A stretch of 7,978 nucleotides of DNA from an uncultured Lacinutrix sp. (GTDB lineage Bacteria > Bacteroidota > Bacteroidia > Flavobacteriales > Flavobacteriaceae), in the NCBI GenBank assembly GCA_937916035.1, contig CALGIH010000387.1:1-7978 (forward strand), written 5' to 3'. The notes beneath the pieces are model-generated. The model worked only from the letters and a program-made list of their open reading frames with translations, ran no database searches and was not told the origin of the DNA. This document shows, piece by piece, positions 6,235 through 7,978 of this stretch (the stretch's first letter is position 1; each line of letters opens with the position of its first letter). The position numbers and the translations under genes were made by a program.

Positions 6235-7209
6235 ATGGAAAACACAGTAAAAATTAGTGCTGCAGACGTAAAGAAACTTAGAGATACTACAGGCGCAGGA
6301 ATGATGGATTGTAAAAATGCTTTAGTAGAAGCCGAAGGAAACTTTGACAAAGCTATTGAAGTATTACGTAAAAAAGGCCAGAAAGTTGCAGCAAAAAGAG
6401 CAGACAGAGAATCTTCTGAAGGTGTTGCAATATCAAAAATTAATGATAACAATACTGTTGGTGTTGCTATCGTATTAGCTTGTGAAACTGATTTTGTTGC
6501 AAAAAACGATTCCTATAAAGCATTAGCTGCTGAATTTGTTAATATAGCTATTAATCATACTAGCAAAGAAGATTTTCTAAATGCAGATTTTGGTGGTGTT
6601 TCAGTTGCAGAAAAGTTAATTGAACAAACTGGAGTTATTGGAGAAAAAATTGAAATTACAGCGTTTGAAAGATTAGAGGCTCCTTATGTAGGTGCTTATA
6701 CTCACATTGATAAAATTGCTGCGATTGTTGGTCTAGATAAAGCCATTGATAAGGCTGATAACTTAACAAAAGATGTCGCGATGCAAGTTGCTTCAATGGG
6801 AGCCACAACATTATCTTATAAAGATTTTGATCCTGCATTTGTTGCTTCGGAAACAGAAGCTAGAATTGCAGTTATTGAAAAAGATAATATAGAGCTAGGA
6901 CGTTTAGGTAAAACACTTAAAAATGTACCTGAATACATTTCTATGGCTCAATTAACTTCAGACATATTAACTAAAGCTGAAGAAGCTGCAAAAGCAGAAT
7001 TAAAAGCTGAAGGTAAACCAGAACAAATTTGGGATAAAATTCTTCCTGGTAAAATGGAACGTTTTATTTCCGATAATACAACTCTTGATCAAGAACAGTG
7101 TTTATTAGATCAAAATTTTATTAAAAATGATAATCAGAATGTTGCAGATTACGTGAAGACTTATGGAGATGTTGCCATTACAGAATTTGTACGTGTAACA
7201 CTTGGATAA
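6235..7209 (+). CDS. tsf: Translation elongation factor Ts (EF-Ts)
   Basis: EF-Ts is the cytoplasmic exchange factor that releases GDP from EF-Tu. The 324-residue protein begins with the UBA-like N-terminal domain holding the family signature LRDTTGAGMMDCKNALVEA (15-33). The second signature, CETDFVAKN (83-91), follows. Its TDFV (85-88) supplies the Asp and Phe that disturb the Mg site of EF-Tu. The core dimerisation subdomains follow (about 93-240), then a helical segment rich in Ala, Lys and Glu, and a C-terminal part ending in FVRVTLG. It is about 40 residues longer than the E. coli protein (283), which fits Bacteroidota. The ATG at 6235 is fixed by the conserved start of the UBA-like domain. 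It is the last gene of the operon here; pyrH and frr, which often follow tsf elsewhere, are not adjacent. Confidence 0.97.
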   Translation: MENTVKISAADVKKLRDTTGAGMMDCKNALVEAEGNFDKAIEVLRKKGQKVAAKRADRESSEGVAISKINDNNTVGVAIVLACETDFVAKNDSYKALAAEFVNIAINHTSKEDFLNADFGGVSVAEKLIEQTGVIGEKIEITAFERLEAPYVGAYTHIDKIAAIVGLDKAIDKADNLTKDVAMQVASMGATTLSYKDFDPAFVASETEARIAVIEKDNIELGRLGKTLKNVPEYISMAQLTSDILTKAEEAAKAELKAEGKPEQIWDKILPGKMERFISDNTTLDQEQCLLDQNFIKNDNQNVADYVKTYGDVAITEFVRVTLG

Positions 7210-7232
7210 GTAGTTCTCAACTATTTAAAAAC

Positions 7233-7264
7233 AAAAAAAGCATCTCTATTGAGATGCTTTTTTT
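7233..7264. terminator. Bidirectional intrinsic terminator between tsf and the spondin-domain gene
   Basis: GCATCTC (7240-7246) and GAGATGC (7251-7257) form a perfect 7-bp stem with a 4-nt loop, TATT. Seven A (7233-7239) precede it and seven T (7258-7264) follow, so the full perfect palindrome is 14 bp per arm. The U tract works for tsf on the plus strand and for the converging lipoprotein gene on the minus strand. It lies 23 nt after the tsf stop and 11 nt past the stop of the opposite gene, filling the whole 66-nt gap. Confidence 0.93.
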
Positions 7265-7275
7265 GTTTTTTAAAT

Positions 7276-7965
7276 TTAATCTATTCGTTGAATCGTTAAC
7301 TCTCCCAACCTTGTAGAATCTAAAGTTCCACTGCTAAAAGGCAGTCCTTCAATTTGAGTAATTGCTCCAGGTTCAGGGCTATTATCAGATTCGTAAGATG
7401 TGCCAGAATCAGAACCTGCATCCAAAGGGAATAATTTTATAGAAGCGCTATCTATCAAATCATTTCCATCAACCAAATCAAAAGATGCAACACCTACAAA
7501 CCAGTCTGGACTTGGTGATATTTTAGACAGAAAACTAATTCTTGTAGTGGTAGGGGTTATATTAACTGTAAATGTAACAGTAGTACTTGTTCCAACATTT
7601 GAACTTCCAGTAATAATAGTCATGAGATTATTGTCTTCACCTCCTGAATTCTCGCTTACAAGCGCGCTTTGGTCTCCGTCTTCAGCATATAACTTTAAAC
7701 CATCAGAAGCGACACTTCCAATATTAAAAATACTGCTTCCAGGACTATGCGCTGCAATAAAAACCTTTCCAAAACTTGCATTATCAGGATAATCCGTAGG
7801 GTGCGTTGTTTCGGTAAAATTAGTGGTAAAAGTTATTCTGTATGTAGCTTGAGGATCAAGACCTCCTCCACCTCCTCCGTCATTACTTCCGGAATCATCA
7901 CTACTTGAACAGTTAAATATTCCGATACTTAAAACGAAAGCAAAAAGCTTAAAATAATTTTTCAT
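7276..7965 (-). CDS. Spondin_N-domain surface lipoprotein
   Basis: The 229-residue product starts with a short lipoprotein signal: Lys-2, Lys-6, a hydrophobic run at 7-17, then Cys19. The lipobox is loose (Ile-Phe-Asn before the Cys). Cys19 is followed by Ser-Ser-Ser-Asp-Asp, an acidic pattern like the signals that send Bacteroidota lipoproteins to the outside of the outer membrane. A linker with six glycines (30-35) leads to a Spondin_N domain over about 41-195. Its markers are YRITFTTNF (42-50), THPTDYP (54-60), AHSPGSSIFNIG (72-83), LYAEDGD (92-98), PSPDWFVGV (151-159) and LDAGSDSGTSY (181-191). In animals this domain occurs in F-spondin matrix proteins, and in bacteria its ligand is unknown. 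Length fits a protein that is one spondin domain plus anchor. The start ATG is 13 nt from the window edge, so promoter and upstream neighbour are not visible. A 130-codon frame on the other strand (7400-7792) is a shadow of this gene. Confidence 0.87.
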   Translation of the reverse strand: MKNYFKLFAFVLSIGIFNCSSSDDSGSNDGGGGGGLDPQATYRITFTTNFTETTHPTDYPDNASFGKVFIAAHSPGSSIFNIGSVASDGLKLYAEDGDQSALVSENSGGEDNNLMTIITGSSNVGTSTTVTFTVNITPTTTRISFLSKISPSPDWFVGVASFDLVDGNDLIDSASIKLFPLDAGSDSGTSYESDNSPEPGAITQIEGLPFSSGTLDSTRLGELTIQRID

Positions 7966-7978
7966 AATCTAAATTTTT

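Noticed and set aside
7400..7792. 130-codon open frame antisense to the spondin-domain gene
   Set aside because: It is a mirror frame of a gene with clear family motifs, has no recognisable domain or promoter, and lies wholly inside that gene.

Overview
The window looks like chromosomal DNA of a member of the Flavobacteriaceae (phylum Bacteroidota). The evidence is AT-rich DNA, ribosomal proteins and EF-Ts of recognisable flavobacterial type, no Shine-Dalgarno sequences before the starts, a promoter with the Bacteroidota spacing (TTTG, 19 nt, TAnnTTTG), a DUF5916 outer-membrane protein, and a lipoprotein with acidic residues after its lipid-anchored cysteine. Genus cannot be fixed from this piece.

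Layout. Positions 1-253 hold no gene I can support. They contain a nearly G-free, A/C-rich tract (1-110) and then an imperfect inverted repeat with a small hairpin inside it (138-210). At 254-1468 (+) is an exported metal-dependent amidohydrolase. It converges, with a 16-nt gap, on a large CBM9-like/DUF5916 outer-membrane protein (1485-4112, -). The gap 4113-4338 is a divergent promoter region. From 4339 the translation operon rplM-rpsI-rpsB-tsf runs to 7209 (+), with structured spacers before rpsB and before tsf. A strong hairpin at 7233-7264 ends it, and works for both strands because a Spondin_N-domain lipoprotein (7276-7965, -) converges from the right.

How the genes work together. The four operon genes make L13, S9, S2 and EF-Ts, so they serve ribosome assembly and EF-Tu recycling. 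The other three genes all encode exported or envelope proteins. They are not obviously linked to the operon or to each other beyond being neighbours.

I found no mobile element, CRISPR array, tRNA, rRNA, toxin-antitoxin or defence module. The gene content is ordinary. The parts most worth a second look are non-coding: the G-depleted tract at the left edge, the REP-like hairpin and stem-loops in the rpsI-rpsB spacer, and the hairpin flanked by direct repeats between rpsB and tsf. I do not see a convincing new biological system here.
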